Assembly (NCBI GenBank): GCA_903860745.1
Contig: CAIORQ010000105.1
Span: forward strand, 39,283-103,282
Direction of reading: 5' to 3'
Source: an uncultured Actinomycetes bacterium
Lineage (GTDB): Bacteria > Actinomycetota > Acidimicrobiia > Acidimicrobiales > RAAP-2
DNA length: 64,000 nucleotides
The notes below the pieces were generated by a model that was given only the letters and a program-made list of their open reading frames with translations, made no database searches and was not told where the DNA came from. Every line of letters begins with the position of its first letter. The first letter of the stretch is position 1. The translations under genes were made by a program, and so were the position numbers. Below are positions 19,481 through 29,424 of the stretch, one piece after another.

Positions 19481-19499
19481 AATCATTGATACAATGATT
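19481..19499. promoter_or_regulatory. Perfect palindrome (candidate GntR autoregulatory operator)
   Basis: AATCATTG-ATA-CAATGATT, 8-nt arms, just upstream of/overlapping the GntR start; embedded TACAAT -10-like hexamers. Confidence 0.55.
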
Positions 19500-19502
19500 C
19501 CT

Positions 19503-19898
19503 ATGGATTTCGTTCGTACGGACTCTTCGGCCGAAGTGCCGCCCTTCGAGCAGGTTCGTCGTCAGTTGGCCGACGCCATCGAATCAGGAAGGCTCAAGCC
19601 CCGGGACCAGCTGCCGACGGTTCGAAAGCTCGCGGCGGACCTCGGTCTGGCCGCGAACACGGTGGCGAGGGCGTACCGGGAGTTGGAACTGGTGGGCGTC
19701 ATCGAGACCCGAGGTCGCCACGGGAGTTTCGTGGCCGGTTCACTCTCGCCCCACAAGGCCGCGGGTGCGCGGCTGGCGGCCGACGTGGTCCAACGAATGC
19801 GGGACCTCGGTATGGGCGACGCCGAGATGTTGGCGATCCTGCGCGACGCGGTCGAGAGCCATTCGCGCAACCCTCACCCGACCCCGCGTCGCTCCTGA
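19503..19898 (+). CDS. GntR-family regulator, YtrA-like
   Basis: PPFEQVRRQLADAIESGRLKPRDQLPTVRKLAADLGLAANTVARAYRELELVGVIETRGRHGSFV; start may be ATG 19494 or ATG 19503. Confidence 0.9.
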   Translation: MDFVRTDSSAEVPPFEQVRRQLADAIESGRLKPRDQLPTVRKLAADLGLAANTVARAYRELELVGVIETRGRHGSFVAGSLSPHKAAGARLAADVVQRMRDLGMGDAEMLAILRDAVESHSRNPHPTPRRS

Positions 19899-20037
19899 GC
19901 CCTTCGCCGCCCGCGTCGCCGGACGGATCGTTTCCCTTTCGCGACGTCGCCAAATCCCACAATCAGGGCTGATACATTGACAAGCCAGTGCGCCATCCAC
20001 CCACGAGGTGGCCCGACGACAATGAAGGAGGCCCATC

Positions 20038-21711
20038 ATGGGTGGACCTGTCTCTCGGCACGCTTCGCGACGCGGCGTTCATCGCCTGCCTCGAGGAGTG
20101 GTCGTCCTCTTGGCCACCCTCAGCCTGACCGCTGTCGGACTCTCCGGGGTGGGCGCCACGCTGGCGACATCGGCGGGGGCGACGCCGAGCATCTCATCCC
20201 TCACCCTCCCGACGACCGGACTGAATCCCGCGTCGGCTGACTCCACCGTCAACGTCAGGGACATCTCCTGCGCCTCTTCGACCGTCTGCGTCGCGACGGG
20301 CGACTACCTGGTCGCCACCCCCGCCGTCGGATACGACGGCTTCGTCGCCACCGGCGTCTCGACGGCGGGCCGATGGCAGTGGACGATGAGCAGTCTGTCG
20401 ACCTCGAGCTTGACCCCCTCACCGGGACCGTCGTTCCCCATTACCTACCCCTTCGCCATCTCCTGCCCCTCGACCACTGACTGCGTCGTCACCGGTCAGT
20501 ACATCGACGACAACACCGGCTACGACGGCTTCTACGCCGCGGGGACGCTCAACGGCGCCACGTGGACGTGGGCGCTGAGCACCATGCCCACCACGGCGCT
20601 CTCCCCGGCTTCGGCGTCGCTGCCCCTCGTCTACCCCCAGGGCATCTCGTGCCCCACGACCAGCAGTTGCGTCGCCACCGGCTACTACCGCGACGCCGCC
20701 GGGCGCGAGGACGGCTTCGCCGCCGCCGGATCGCTGAGCGGCGGCACCTGGACGTGGAGCTCGTCCACCCTGTCCACGGCCACGATGGCGAACGGCACGG
20801 CCAGCAACTACGTGGAACCCGCGGCGGTCACCTGCCCCTCGGCGACGAGCTGTCTCGCCACGGGTCAGTACCACAGCAACTACGGCTACACCTTCTCCTT
20901 CTACGCCACCGGCGCCCTCGTCGGCGCCAACTGGGACTGGACGCTGTCCACCCTGCCCACCACCGGACTCAGTCCGGCGATGAACTCCAACACCGAAGTC
21001 CTGACCTACGCCGTCTCGTGTCCGTCGACGTCCTCGTGCCTGGTCGCGGGGCAGTACTACGCCACCGACTCGGGTTTCTACGGCTTCGTCGACGCCGGCG
21101 CCCTCGCGGCGGGCACCTGGACCTGGTCGGCCTCCACGCTGAGCGTCACCGGGCTGAGTCCGGCCTCCAATGCAACGGCCTACGTCATCCCCTCCTCGCT
21201 GTCGTGCCCCTCGACGAGCGACTGCGTCGTGTCGGGGTCTTACACCGACACCTCGGGCGACTACGAGGGCTTCTACGCCCAGGGGAACCTGAGCGCCAGC
21301 GCGTGGTCGTGGACGTCGAGTTCGGTGGACACGACGGCCCTCAGCCCCGTCTCGAAGCCCGCCAGCTTCACCGGTGACTTCAGCGCCGAGGTCTCGTGCC
21401 CGTCGCCCGCCCGCTGCATCGTGACCGGGTCCTACGCCGACGCTTCGAGCCACACCGACGGCTACGAGTCCCAGCTCGTCTTCCTCCCGGCCGCCTCCGC
21501 GCCGTCGGTCACGAATCTCCCCGCGACCGCCACCGCCGGCGACAGGTTCACCGCCGTCGTGGCCACCGACGGCGACGGCGTGGTCAGCCTGAGCACGACG
21601 ACGCCGAGCGTCTGCGGGGTGTCGGGCCTGGATGTGACCTTCCTCACCAGTGGCACCTGCACCCTGGTCGCCAGTGTCGGCGACGGTTCCACCTACGCGG
21701 GGGCGACGTGA
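20038..21711 (+). CDS. Secreted protein with seven CPS-x3-C-V-x-[TS]-G repeats; interrupted by in-frame TGA at 21709
   Basis: Signal peptide; repeats such as ISCPSTTDCVVTGQYI / ISCPTTSSCVATGYYR / VTCPSATSCLATGQYH; strong SD AAGGAGG. Confidence 0.8.
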   Translation: MGGPVSRHASRRGVHRLPRGVVVLLATLSLTAVGLSGVGATLATSAGATPSISSLTLPTTGLNPASADSTVNVRDISCASSTVCVATGDYLVATPAVGYDGFVATGVSTAGRWQWTMSSLSTSSLTPSPGPSFPITYPFAISCPSTTDCVVTGQYIDDNTGYDGFYAAGTLNGATWTWALSTMPTTALSPASASLPLVYPQGISCPTTSSCVATGYYRDAAGREDGFAAAGSLSGGTWTWSSSTLSTATMANGTASNYVEPAAVTCPSATSCLATGQYHSNYGYTFSFYATGALVGANWDWTLSTLPTTGLSPAMNSNTEVLTYAVSCPSTSSCLVAGQYYATDSGFYGFVDAGALAAGTWTWSASTLSVTGLSPASNATAYVIPSSLSCPSTSDCVVSGSYTDTSGDYEGFYAQGNLSASAWSWTSSSVDTTALSPVSKPASFTGDFSAEVSCPSPARCIVTGSYADASSHTDGYESQLVFLPAASAPSVTNLPATATAGDRFTAVVATDGDGVVSLSTTTPSVCGVSGLDVTFLTSGTCTLVASVGDGSTYAGAT

Positions 21712-22275
21712 ACCGCACAGAGCCTCTCGGTCACTGCGGTCACCACCACCACGATCCCCATCGGCACGCACGCGACCCAGTCGAAACTGGTGGTCTCAAC
21801 CAGGAAGGACAGTTACTCCCTTCACGCGGTGGTCACCCTCTCCACCTCGGGTGGTTCAGGGTCGGGGAAGGTGACCTTCCGGCTGGTCCACGGTCGATGC
21901 ACACTCAAGAGCAACAAGCTCAGTGCCAAGGCCGCGAGCGCCTGCAGCGTCGTGGCGACCAAGGCGGGTACCTCGAAGTACAAGTCCCGCTCGTCCAACG
22001 CGGACACCTTCTTCTTCGGCTTCGTCGCCCAGTCCCCGTTGACCTTGAAGGTCTCGAGCACCGTCAACAAGACTTCGGCCAAGGTCGCGCTCTCCACGAC
22101 GGGCGGTTCGGGCAAGGGCGCGATCAGCTACACGGTGATCGGGACGCACTGCGTCCTCTCGCGCACGACCCTTCACGCAACCGCCGCGACGACGTGCGTG
22201 GTGTCGGCCACCAAAGCCTGGAACGGCACCTTCTTGCCCGCATCGTCGAAGCCGGTCTCGGTCAGGTTCTCCTAG
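21712..22275 (+). pseudogene. In-frame 3' continuation (C-terminal Cys-containing domains) of the 20038 gene after the TGA
   Basis: Same frame (1 mod 3): TAQSLSVTAVTTTTIP...TTGGSGKGAISYTVIGTHCVLSRTTLHATAATTCVVSATKA...; no stop until 22275. Confidence 0.7.
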
Positions 22276-22552
22276 TCCCTCCGCGCCCGCGAGTTCGAAG
22301 GATCCACCGACACCGATGCGCGACGCGGTGCCTGGCCTTCGCGTCGGCGAGGACGAGACGTCCTTCGCAGCGCAGTAGGTTGGTGCGAGGACGGCCCGCG
22401 ATGATGCGGGGACGAGGAACACTGAGCGTGGTCAGCATCGAGGACCGGTGGTCCCAACCGTTGTAGGTGTCCTGACCTCTCTGCCCTGTCCGGACGGGGC
22501 CGCACGCGACGTGGCCTTGGTGCGACACTCCGTGTCGCCATTCGGCTGCGTC

Positions 22553-23695
22553 CTACTTCAGCAAGTGTTTGGCGACGACCACGCGTTGGATCTGGTTGGT
22601 TCCCTCGTAGATCTGGGTGATCTTCGCGTCGCGCATGAAGCGCTCAACCGGGAAGTCCTTGGTGAAGCCGTAGCCGCCCAGGAGCTGCACGGCGTCGGTG
22701 GTGACGCTCATCGCCGTGTCGGACGCGAAGGACTTCGCGGCCGCTCCGAGGTAGTTCAGGTTGCGGTCGGGGTCCCCGGCGTCGATCGTCGCGCAGGCCG
22801 CGTAGACGAGGGTCCGCGAGGCCTCGGTTCGGATCGCCATGTCGGCCAGCATGAAACGCAAGCCCTGCAAACTTGAGATCGGCGCGCCGAAGGCCTTGCG
22901 CTGGGTCATGTAGCCCGCGGCGTAGTCGATGGCCGCCTGGGAGATCCCAACGGCCTGGGCGCCGATGGTCGGACGCGAACGGTCGAGGGTGTGCATGGCG
23001 ATGCGGAAACCCTCCCCCTCCTCGCCGACCCGGTGTGAGAGCGGCACGCGCACGTTCTCGAAGACCACCTCGCCCGTGGGCGAGGCGCGCAGTCCGAGCT
23101 TGTCCTCGTGCTTGGGGAACTGCACCCCCCACTCCTTCTCCACGAGGAAGCAGGTGATGCCGTGGCTCTTGGCCGTCGGGTCGGTGCTGGCGAAGACGGT
23201 GTAGGTGTCCGACACGCCGGCGTTGGTGATCCAGTACTTCGAGCCGTTCAAGATGTACTCGTCGCCCACGCGCTCGGCGCGCGTGCGCATCGCCGCCACG
23301 TCGGAACCGGCGTCGGCCTCCGAGAGGCAGTAGCTGGCCTGGTGGGTGCCCGCCGCGATGCGCGGCAGGTAGGTCGACTTGAGCTCCTCGGAGCCGAAGT
23401 TCATGATCGGCAGCATGCCGAGCTTGGAGATCAGCCAGGTCACCGAGATCGACGCACAGCCCCTGGCCAGTTCCTCGGCCACGACGGCCTGGGTCACCAT
23501 GTCCGCCCCGACCCCTCCGTAGGCCTCGGGGACCCACAGGGCCGGTAGGTCGAAGTCGACGCAGGCGTCCCAGCTGTCCTGGGGGAAGACCTGCTCGCGG
23601 TCGTAGCGCGCGGCGTGGGGCGCGATGCGCTCGTCGACGAAGGTCTTGAGGACGTCTCGAAAGGCCCGTTGTTCCTCGGTCAAGATGAAGGACAT
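22553..23695 (-). CDS. Acyl-CoA dehydrogenase
   Basis: YCLSEADAGSDVAAMRTRA, YILNGSKYWITNAG, QLLGGYGFTKDFPVERFMRDAKITQIYEGTNQIQR. Confidence 0.96.
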   Translation of the reverse strand: MSFILTEEQRAFRDVLKTFVDERIAPHAARYDREQVFPQDSWDACVDFDLPALWVPEAYGGVGADMVTQAVVAEELARGCASISVTWLISKLGMLPIMNFGSEELKSTYLPRIAAGTHQASYCLSEADAGSDVAAMRTRAERVGDEYILNGSKYWITNAGVSDTYTVFASTDPTAKSHGITCFLVEKEWGVQFPKHEDKLGLRASPTGEVVFENVRVPLSHRVGEEGEGFRIAMHTLDRSRPTIGAQAVGISQAAIDYAAGYMTQRKAFGAPISSLQGLRFMLADMAIRTEASRTLVYAACATIDAGDPDRNLNYLGAAAKSFASDTAMSVTTDAVQLLGGYGFTKDFPVERFMRDAKITQIYEGTNQIQRVVVAKHLLK

Positions 23696-23716
23696 GCGGG
23701 CTCCTCGTTGAGTCGG

Positions 23717-24154
23717 TTAGGTGTTGGGGAAGAGGTCATCCTCGCTCACGGCGTCGACGAAGCGGCGCTGGGCGACGTAACTGTGCGCGAGACCGGCGAA
23801 GTCCGCGGTGGGCTCACCGTGGTTCTCGCCCAGCCCGAAGTGTTCGAGTGCGGCGCGCACGTCATGGATCGTCGGACCCCGGCCCGCGATGCTGGCGCGC
23901 TTGGCGGCCACCAGGGCGATGCCCACGACCAGGTCGTGGTGCTCGACGCCCTCGACGTGCAGGTCGGCGCAGGCCCGCTCGGCCAGGGCCAGGGCGAAGC
24001 CCTCGCCGGGCGCGTTCGTGCCGGTCATGGCCGCCTTCGAGGCGTGACGGAGCAGTCCGGGCTTCTTGGCGCGTCCGATGGTCGGGGTGGCGGTCGCCAT
24101 GGTGGGACGGACCTCACCACTGCGCGACACCGGGAAATAGGTGGGTTGTGTCAC
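23717..24154 (-). CDS. Hypothetical protein
   Basis: 145 aa ORF in a gap between two co-directional genes; FAGLAHSYVAQRRFVDAV; no family recognised. Confidence 0.6.
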   Translation of the reverse strand: MTQPTYFPVSRSGEVRPTMATATPTIGRAKKPGLLRHASKAAMTGTNAPGEGFALALAERACADLHVEGVEHHDLVVGIALVAAKRASIAGRGPTIHDVRAALEHFGLGENHGEPTADFAGLAHSYVAQRRFVDAVSEDDLFPNT

Positions 24155-24178
24155 GTTTCGACACTAGCCCTTGGCGGG

Positions 24179-25105
24179 TCAGACCCTGGTCAGCCAAGCC
24201 TCGTACTGGGCCAGCTCGCCGCGCACGGCCTGGAAGTAGGTCGACTGGATCGCCTTGGTGATCGGGCCGGGGCCACCCTCGCCCACCACGCGCTCGTCCA
24301 CCGAGTAGATCGGCACCACTTCGGCGGCCGTGCCGGTCAAGAAGGCCTCCTCGGCGATGTAGAGGTCGTCGCGGCGCAGGGCCTCGAAGCTCACCTTGTA
24401 GCCCAGGTCGTGGGCGATGGTGATCACCGAGTGCTGGGTGATGCCGTGCAGCGCGCCGGCCTCCGAGGGCGGGGGCGTCACGACGCGGCCACCGCGCACG
24501 AGGAAGAGGTTCTCGCCGGTGCACTCCGAGATGCGTCCGTCGGGGCCGAGCATGATGGCCTCGTCGTAGCCGGACTTGATGGCCTCGACCTTGGCCAGGG
24601 TGGAGTTCACGTAGCCGCCGACCGTCTTGGACGAGGTGGGCATGGCGTTGGGCGCGTGGCGCACCCACGACGAGACCTTCATTCGCACGCCGTTCTCGAT
24701 GCCGTGGTCACCCAGGTAGGCGCCCCAGGGCCACGCGGCGATGGCCACGTTCACCGGGCAGTTGAGCGGGTTGATGCCCATCTCGCCGTATCCCAGGTAC
24801 ACGAGGGGGCGCAGGTAGCAGCCGTCGGCGAGGTCGTTGACCCGCACGACCTCGACGCAGGCCTCGACGAGCTCGTCGACGGAGTAGCTCATGGGGATCA
24901 TCAGGATCTTGCAGCTGCGCATCAGGCGCTCGATGTGCTCGCGCAGGCGGAACACCGCGGGACCGCTCGGCGTCTTGTAGGCGCGGATGCCCTCGAAGGC
25001 ACCCGTGCCGTAGTGCAGGGTGTGGGTCAGGACGTGGGTCGTCGCGTTGTCCCAGTCAACGAACTGACCGTCCATCCAGATCTTCTTGGTGGGGGTGATG
25101 GGCAT
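24179..25105 (-). CDS. ilvE: Branched-chain amino acid aminotransferase
   Basis: IWMDGQFVDWDNATTHVLTHTLHYGTGAFEGIRAYKT, ECTGENLFLVRGG, EAFLTGTAAEVVPI. Confidence 0.95.
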   Translation of the reverse strand: MPITPTKKIWMDGQFVDWDNATTHVLTHTLHYGTGAFEGIRAYKTPSGPAVFRLREHIERLMRSCKILMIPMSYSVDELVEACVEVVRVNDLADGCYLRPLVYLGYGEMGINPLNCPVNVAIAAWPWGAYLGDHGIENGVRMKVSSWVRHAPNAMPTSSKTVGGYVNSTLAKVEAIKSGYDEAIMLGPDGRISECTGENLFLVRGGRVVTPPPSEAGALHGITQHSVITIAHDLGYKVSFEALRRDDLYIAEEAFLTGTAAEVVPIYSVDERVVGEGGPGPITKAIQSTYFQAVRGELAQYEAWLTRV

Positions 25106-26125
25106 CTACAACCTCTCTAACAATTGTCGCGTGATACCGGCGGTTCCGAGTTGCGCGGCGTCACCGTGAAAGTCTCTCACGGCGCGCGCTATGCGCGCAG
25201 CCGCCTCGTCCTCGCCCAGGTGCTCGAGCATCATCACCGCCGAGGACACGCAGGCCAGGGGGTTCGCCCGCCCCAGGCCGGCGATGTCGTGGGCGGCGCC
25301 GTGCACCGGCTCGAAGAGCGAGGCGCCCGAGCGGGTGGGGTTGAGATTGGCGCTGGCGGCGTAGCCGATGCCCCCGCTCACCGAACCGGCCAGGTCCGAG
25401 AGGATGTCGCCGAAGAGGTTGTCGGTGACGATGATGTTGTAGCGCGCCGGGTCCTCGACCAGGTAGATGCACGCGGCGTCCACGTGGTTGTAGTCCACCT
25501 CGACGCCGGGATACTCCGCGTGCACCTCGGCCATCACCCGCGACCACAGGTCGCCGGCGAAGGTCAGGACGTTGGTCTTGTGCACCAGGGTCACCTTGGG
25601 CCGCGCCGACGCCGCCGCGCGCTCGAAGGCGTAGCGCACGCAGCGCTCGACGCCGAAGCGCGTGTTCACCGAGCCCTGGGTGGCCACCTCGTAGGGCGTG
25701 CCCCGGCGCAGGGTCCCGCCCTCGCCCGCGTAGGGGCCCTCGGTGTTCTCGCGCACGATCGCGAAGTCGCAGCCCTCGGCGAGGGAGCCCTCGACCCCGT
25801 GGAAGGGGCGGTAGTTGATGTAGAGGTCGAGTCCGAAGCGCAGGCGCAGCAGCAGGCCCCGCTCCAGGGTGCCGCCGGGGATGCGGGTGTCGCCGATGGC
25901 CGGACCGATGGCGCCGAGCATGATGGCGTCGAAGCCGCGCAGCCGCTCCAGGGTCGCGTCGTCGAGGACGAAACCGTCGCGCAGGTAGCGCGCAGCGCCC
26001 AGGTCGAAGACCTCCACGTCGAAGGAGACGCCGGCGGCGGCCACCACCTCGAGGGCGGCGGCCGTCACCTCGGGGCCGATGCCGTCGCCGCCGATGACGG
26101 CGAGTGAATGGACGCGCTGGGACAT
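25106..26125 (-). CDS. leuB: 3-isopropylmalate dehydrogenase
   Basis: [64 protein letters not shown]. Confidence 0.94.
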   Translation of the reverse strand: MSQRVHSLAVIGGDGIGPEVTAAALEVVAAAGVSFDVEVFDLGAARYLRDGFVLDDATLERLRGFDAIMLGAIGPAIGDTRIPGGTLERGLLLRLRFGLDLYINYRPFHGVEGSLAEGCDFAIVRENTEGPYAGEGGTLRRGTPYEVATQGSVNTRFGVERCVRYAFERAAASARPKVTLVHKTNVLTFAGDLWSRVMAEVHAEYPGVEVDYNHVDAACIYLVEDPARYNIIVTDNLFGDILSDLAGSVSGGIGYAASANLNPTRSGASLFEPVHGAAHDIAGLGRANPLACVSSAVMMLEHLGEDEAAARIARAVRDFHGDAAQLGTAGITRQLLERL

Positions 26126-26225
26126 GGGACACTCCTTGGTCGCCTCCATTTTGCTCGGCCCGCCCCGGGGCAGGCAAAAGCGGCGAGGCGACTCGGTAGA
26201 ATCGAGGTCTCTCGTCTAGTTGGGG

Positions 26226-26708
26226 ATGGCCATGGCCGGCGAAATTCACCGCATCACACAAGAAACCCTGCAGAAGCTCCGTGAGGAGTACCACCACCTC
26301 ACGACCGTCGGGCGCACCGAGATCGCCCGCATCATCGAGTCGGCGCGCCTGCTGGGTGACCTGAGCGAGAACGGCGACTACCACGCGGCCAAGGACGAGC
26401 AGGGCAAGATGGAGTCGCGCATCCGCCAGATCGACAACGTCATCCGCAACCACGAACTGGTGGAGCGCGACGAGAACGCCGGACAGGCCCAGCACGCCTC
26501 CATCGTCCAGATCGTCTACGAGGGTGACGCCGACGACGACTTCCAGGAGTTCTTCATCGGCTCGATCGAGGAGAAGCCCGAGGGTGTCCTGGTCGCCTCG
26601 CCCACCTCGCCGCTGGGCTCGGCCCTGCTCGGACGCGCCGTGGGCGACCTCGTGGAGTACGAGGCCCCCTCGGGAGTGCTGCGCGTGAAGATCGTGGGGT
26701 TGCGCTAG
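26226..26708 (+). CDS. greA: Transcription elongation factor GreA
   Basis: LRNEYHHL-type N-term coiled coil, ARLLGDLSENGDYHAAKDEQGKMESRIRQID, SPLGSALLGRAVGDLVEYEAPSG. Confidence 0.94.
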   Translation: MAMAGEIHRITQETLQKLREEYHHLTTVGRTEIARIIESARLLGDLSENGDYHAAKDEQGKMESRIRQIDNVIRNHELVERDENAGQAQHASIVQIVYEGDADDDFQEFFIGSIEEKPEGVLVASPTSPLGSALLGRAVGDLVEYEAPSGVLRVKIVGLR

Positions 26709-28115
26709 GTGGCCGGTCGCACCCTCTACGAGAAGATCTGGGACGAGCACCTGGTCTGCGCCCCCGAGGGCGAATCGGCCCTGCTCTACATCGACCTGCA
26801 CCTGGTGCACGAGGTCACCTCGCCCCAGGCCTTCGACGGTCTGCGGCTGAACGGACGCGGCGTGCGCCGCCCCGACCTGACGCTGGCGACGGCCGACCAC
26901 AACGTGCCCACCGACCCGATCTCGGTCCCCGTCACCGACCCCGTCTCGCGGCGCCAACTCGAAGCGCTCGAGGAGAACTGCGCCGAGTTCGCCATCACGG
27001 TCTTCCCGCGGGGCCACGAGAACCAGGGCATCGTGCACGTGATCGGACCCGAGCTCGGCGTGACCCAGCCCGGCATGACCATCGTGTGCGGCGACTCGCA
27101 CACCTCGACCCACGGCGCCTTCGCCGCGCTGGCCTTCGGGATCGGCACCAGTGAGGTCGAGCACGTGCTGGCCACCCAGACCCTGCCCCAGCAGCGCGCC
27201 CGGACCATGGCCGTCGTGGTGGAGGGCGAGACCCCCGAGGGGGTCAGCGCCAAGGACGTCGTGCTGGCCATCGTCTCGGCCCTGGGCACGGGCGGCGGCG
27301 CCGGCTACGTCGTCGAGTACCGCGGAGCGGCGATCCGGCGCCTCTCGATGGAGGGTCGCATGACCCTGTGCAACATGAGCATCGAGGCCGGCGCGCGCGC
27401 CGGACTGGTCGCCGTCGACGACACCACGATCGACTACCTGCGCGGCCGACCCGGGGTGCCGTCGGGTGGCGCCTTCGAGGAGGCCGCGGCGCGCTGGCGG
27501 GGCTACGTCAGCGACGACGACGCCGTCTTCGACAAGGTCGTCACCCTGGACGCGGCGAGCATCTCGCCCAACGTCACCTGGGGCACCAACCCTGCCCAGG
27601 TCGTCTCCCTCGAGGGGGTCGTGCCCGACCCCGCGGACTTCGCCGACCCCGACCAGGCGAGCACCACCGAGCGCTCCCTGGCTTACATGGGGCTGACGCC
27701 GGGCACGCCGATCAAGCAGATCCCCGTCGACGTCGTCTTCATCGGCTCGTGCACCAACAGCCGCATCGAGGACCTGCGCGCCGCGGCCGCCGTGGCGGCC
27801 GGCGCCCGCGTGGCCCCGGGCGTGCGCGCCCTGGTGGTCCCGGGTTCGCACCGGGTGAAGAAGCAGGCCGAGGCCGAAGGCCTCGACCAGGTCTTCCTCG
27901 AGGCCGGCTTCGAATGGCGAGAGCCGGGTTGCTCGATGTGCCTGGGGATGAACCCCGACCAGTTGCGGCCCGGCCAGCGCAGCGCCTCGACGTCGAACCG
28001 GAACTTCGAGGGTCGACAGGGCCGCGGTGGCCGCACCCACCTGGTCTCGCCCGCCGTGGCCGCGGCGACGGCGATCCTGGGACGATTCGCCACCCCCGAG
28101 GAGGTGGCCCGATGA
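26709..28115 (+). CDS. leuC: 3-isopropylmalate dehydratase large subunit
   Basis: [68 protein letters not shown]. Confidence 0.96.
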   Translation: MAGRTLYEKIWDEHLVCAPEGESALLYIDLHLVHEVTSPQAFDGLRLNGRGVRRPDLTLATADHNVPTDPISVPVTDPVSRRQLEALEENCAEFAITVFPRGHENQGIVHVIGPELGVTQPGMTIVCGDSHTSTHGAFAALAFGIGTSEVEHVLATQTLPQQRARTMAVVVEGETPEGVSAKDVVLAIVSALGTGGGAGYVVEYRGAAIRRLSMEGRMTLCNMSIEAGARAGLVAVDDTTIDYLRGRPGVPSGGAFEEAAARWRGYVSDDDAVFDKVVTLDAASISPNVTWGTNPAQVVSLEGVVPDPADFADPDQASTTERSLAYMGLTPGTPIKQIPVDVVFIGSCTNSRIEDLRAAAAVAAGARVAPGVRALVVPGSHRVKKQAEAEGLDQVFLEAGFEWREPGCSMCLGMNPDQLRPGQRSASTSNRNFEGRQGRGGRTHLVSPAVAAATAILGRFATPEEVAR

Positions 28116-28732
28116 AGGCGGTGCGCGTCATCGAGGGTCGCGCGGTGCCCCTCGAGCGCTCCGACGTGGACACCGACCAGATCATCCCCTCGGAATGGCT
28201 CAAGCGCGTCGAACGCACCGGTTTCGGCCGGGGGCTCTTCAGCGAGTGGCGCGACGACCCGGACTTCGTGTTGAACGACGCCCGCTTCGCGGGCGCCACC
28301 ATCTTGGTGGCCGGTCCGCGCTTCGGGACGGGTTCCTCGCGCGAGCACGCCGTGTGGGCGCTCATGGACTACGGCTTCGCCGCGGTCATCGCCCCCTCCT
28401 TCGGTGACATCTTCCGCAACAACTCCTCCAAGCAGGGCTTGGTGATCGCGCAGTTGAGTGGCGAGGACGTCGAGGAGCTCACCGCCCTCATCCACGAGGA
28501 CCCGTCGCGCCTGGTGGTCGTCGACGTCGACCAGATGAACGTCGAGGTGCCCTCGACCGGCTGGCTGCGCTCCTTCAACCTGGATCCGATGACCCGACAG
28601 CGGCTGCTCAACGGCTGGGACGACATCGGCCTGTCACTGCGCCACGCCGAGGAGATCGCGCACTACGAGGCGACCTCTCGCGCACCGAGCCTCGCGGGTC
28701 TCTTCGACGCCGCGGGCCACATCCGGCGCTAG
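28112..28732 (+). CDS. leuD: 3-isopropylmalate dehydratase small subunit
   Basis: [64 protein letters not shown] overlap with leuC. Confidence 0.96.
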   Translation: MKAVRVIEGRAVPLERSDVDTDQIIPSEWLKRVERTGFGRGLFSEWRDDPDFVLNDARFAGATILVAGPRFGTGSSREHAVWALMDYGFAAVIAPSFGDIFRNNSSKQGLVIAQLSGEDVEELTALIHEDPSRLVVVDVDQMNVEVPSTGWLRSFNLDPMTRQRLLNGWDDIGLSLRHAEEIAHYEATSRAPSLAGLFDAAGHIRR

Positions 28733-29355
28733 CTCATCTGCGCGAAGACCTCGAGGCGCACCAGTTCCTCGGTCGCCTGGCGGTGCCGCCACACGGTCAG
28801 CGAGGCGATGAGCAGGCTGCCGGTCCCCGACGCCGCCGTGGCGATGAGGGGCGCCCATAACTGAACCTGCGAGTAGTAGACGATCCAGAGGACCGCGCAA
28901 CCCACGCCCAGGAACCACGAGGCCGCCGAGACCCCGCTGGCGTCGCGCGTGCGCAGGAGTTCGAGCAACTGGGGACCGCGCAACAAGGTCATCGCGAGGC
29001 CGCAGCCGTAGACGCACCAGGACCATCCGCCCACCAGTCCCGGCGCGACGCAGGTCGCCAGGAACATCGCCACGGCCTGGAGCGAACCGCGAGGGTGGCG
29101 CCAGGGGGCGAGGCGAAAGACGATGGCCAGCTGCAGGGGCCAGATCAGCAGACTGCCCATGACCACGGCGAGGGAGTGCGCGCTCAGCGAGCCGTAGGCC
29201 ATCCAGAAGGCGCCGATGAAGGTGAAGAGGAGCCAGGTGGCCGAGGACACGCCCTCGATGCCGGTAGCGGTGACCCGTCGGAACTGGGCGATGGTCGAGA
29301 GCGACCCCGCCGTCACCGCCGTCCAGGAGACCAGCGTGATGGCGAGTGAATTCAC
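28729..29355 (-). CDS. PQ-loop / SWEET-SemiSWEET-like membrane protein (copy A)
   Basis: Two PQ-loop-like units: TIAQFRRVTATGIEGVSSATWLLF and LRGPQLLELLRTRDASGVSAASWFL; ~7 hydrophobic segments. Confidence 0.75.
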   Translation of the reverse strand: MNSLAITLVSWTAVTAGSLSTIAQFRRVTATGIEGVSSATWLLFTFIGAFWMAYGSLSAHSLAVVMGSLLIWPLQLAIVFRLAPWRHPRGSLQAVAMFLATCVAPGLVGGWSWCVYGCGLAMTLLRGPQLLELLRTRDASGVSAASWFLGVGCAVLWIVYYSQVQLWAPLIATAASGTGSLLIASLTVWRHRQATEELVRLEVFAQMS

Positions 29356-29424
29356 GGTCCCCAGCCTAGACACCGCAGCGTCGTCACCGGACGACCGTCG
29401 CGGCCCACGCCGACCGTCCCCGCG

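Noticed and set aside
25161-28040. 959-aa minus-strand ORF antisense to greA/leuC
   Set aside because: Shadow ORF over strong leuC/greA coding and out of frame with leuB; no recognisable domains.
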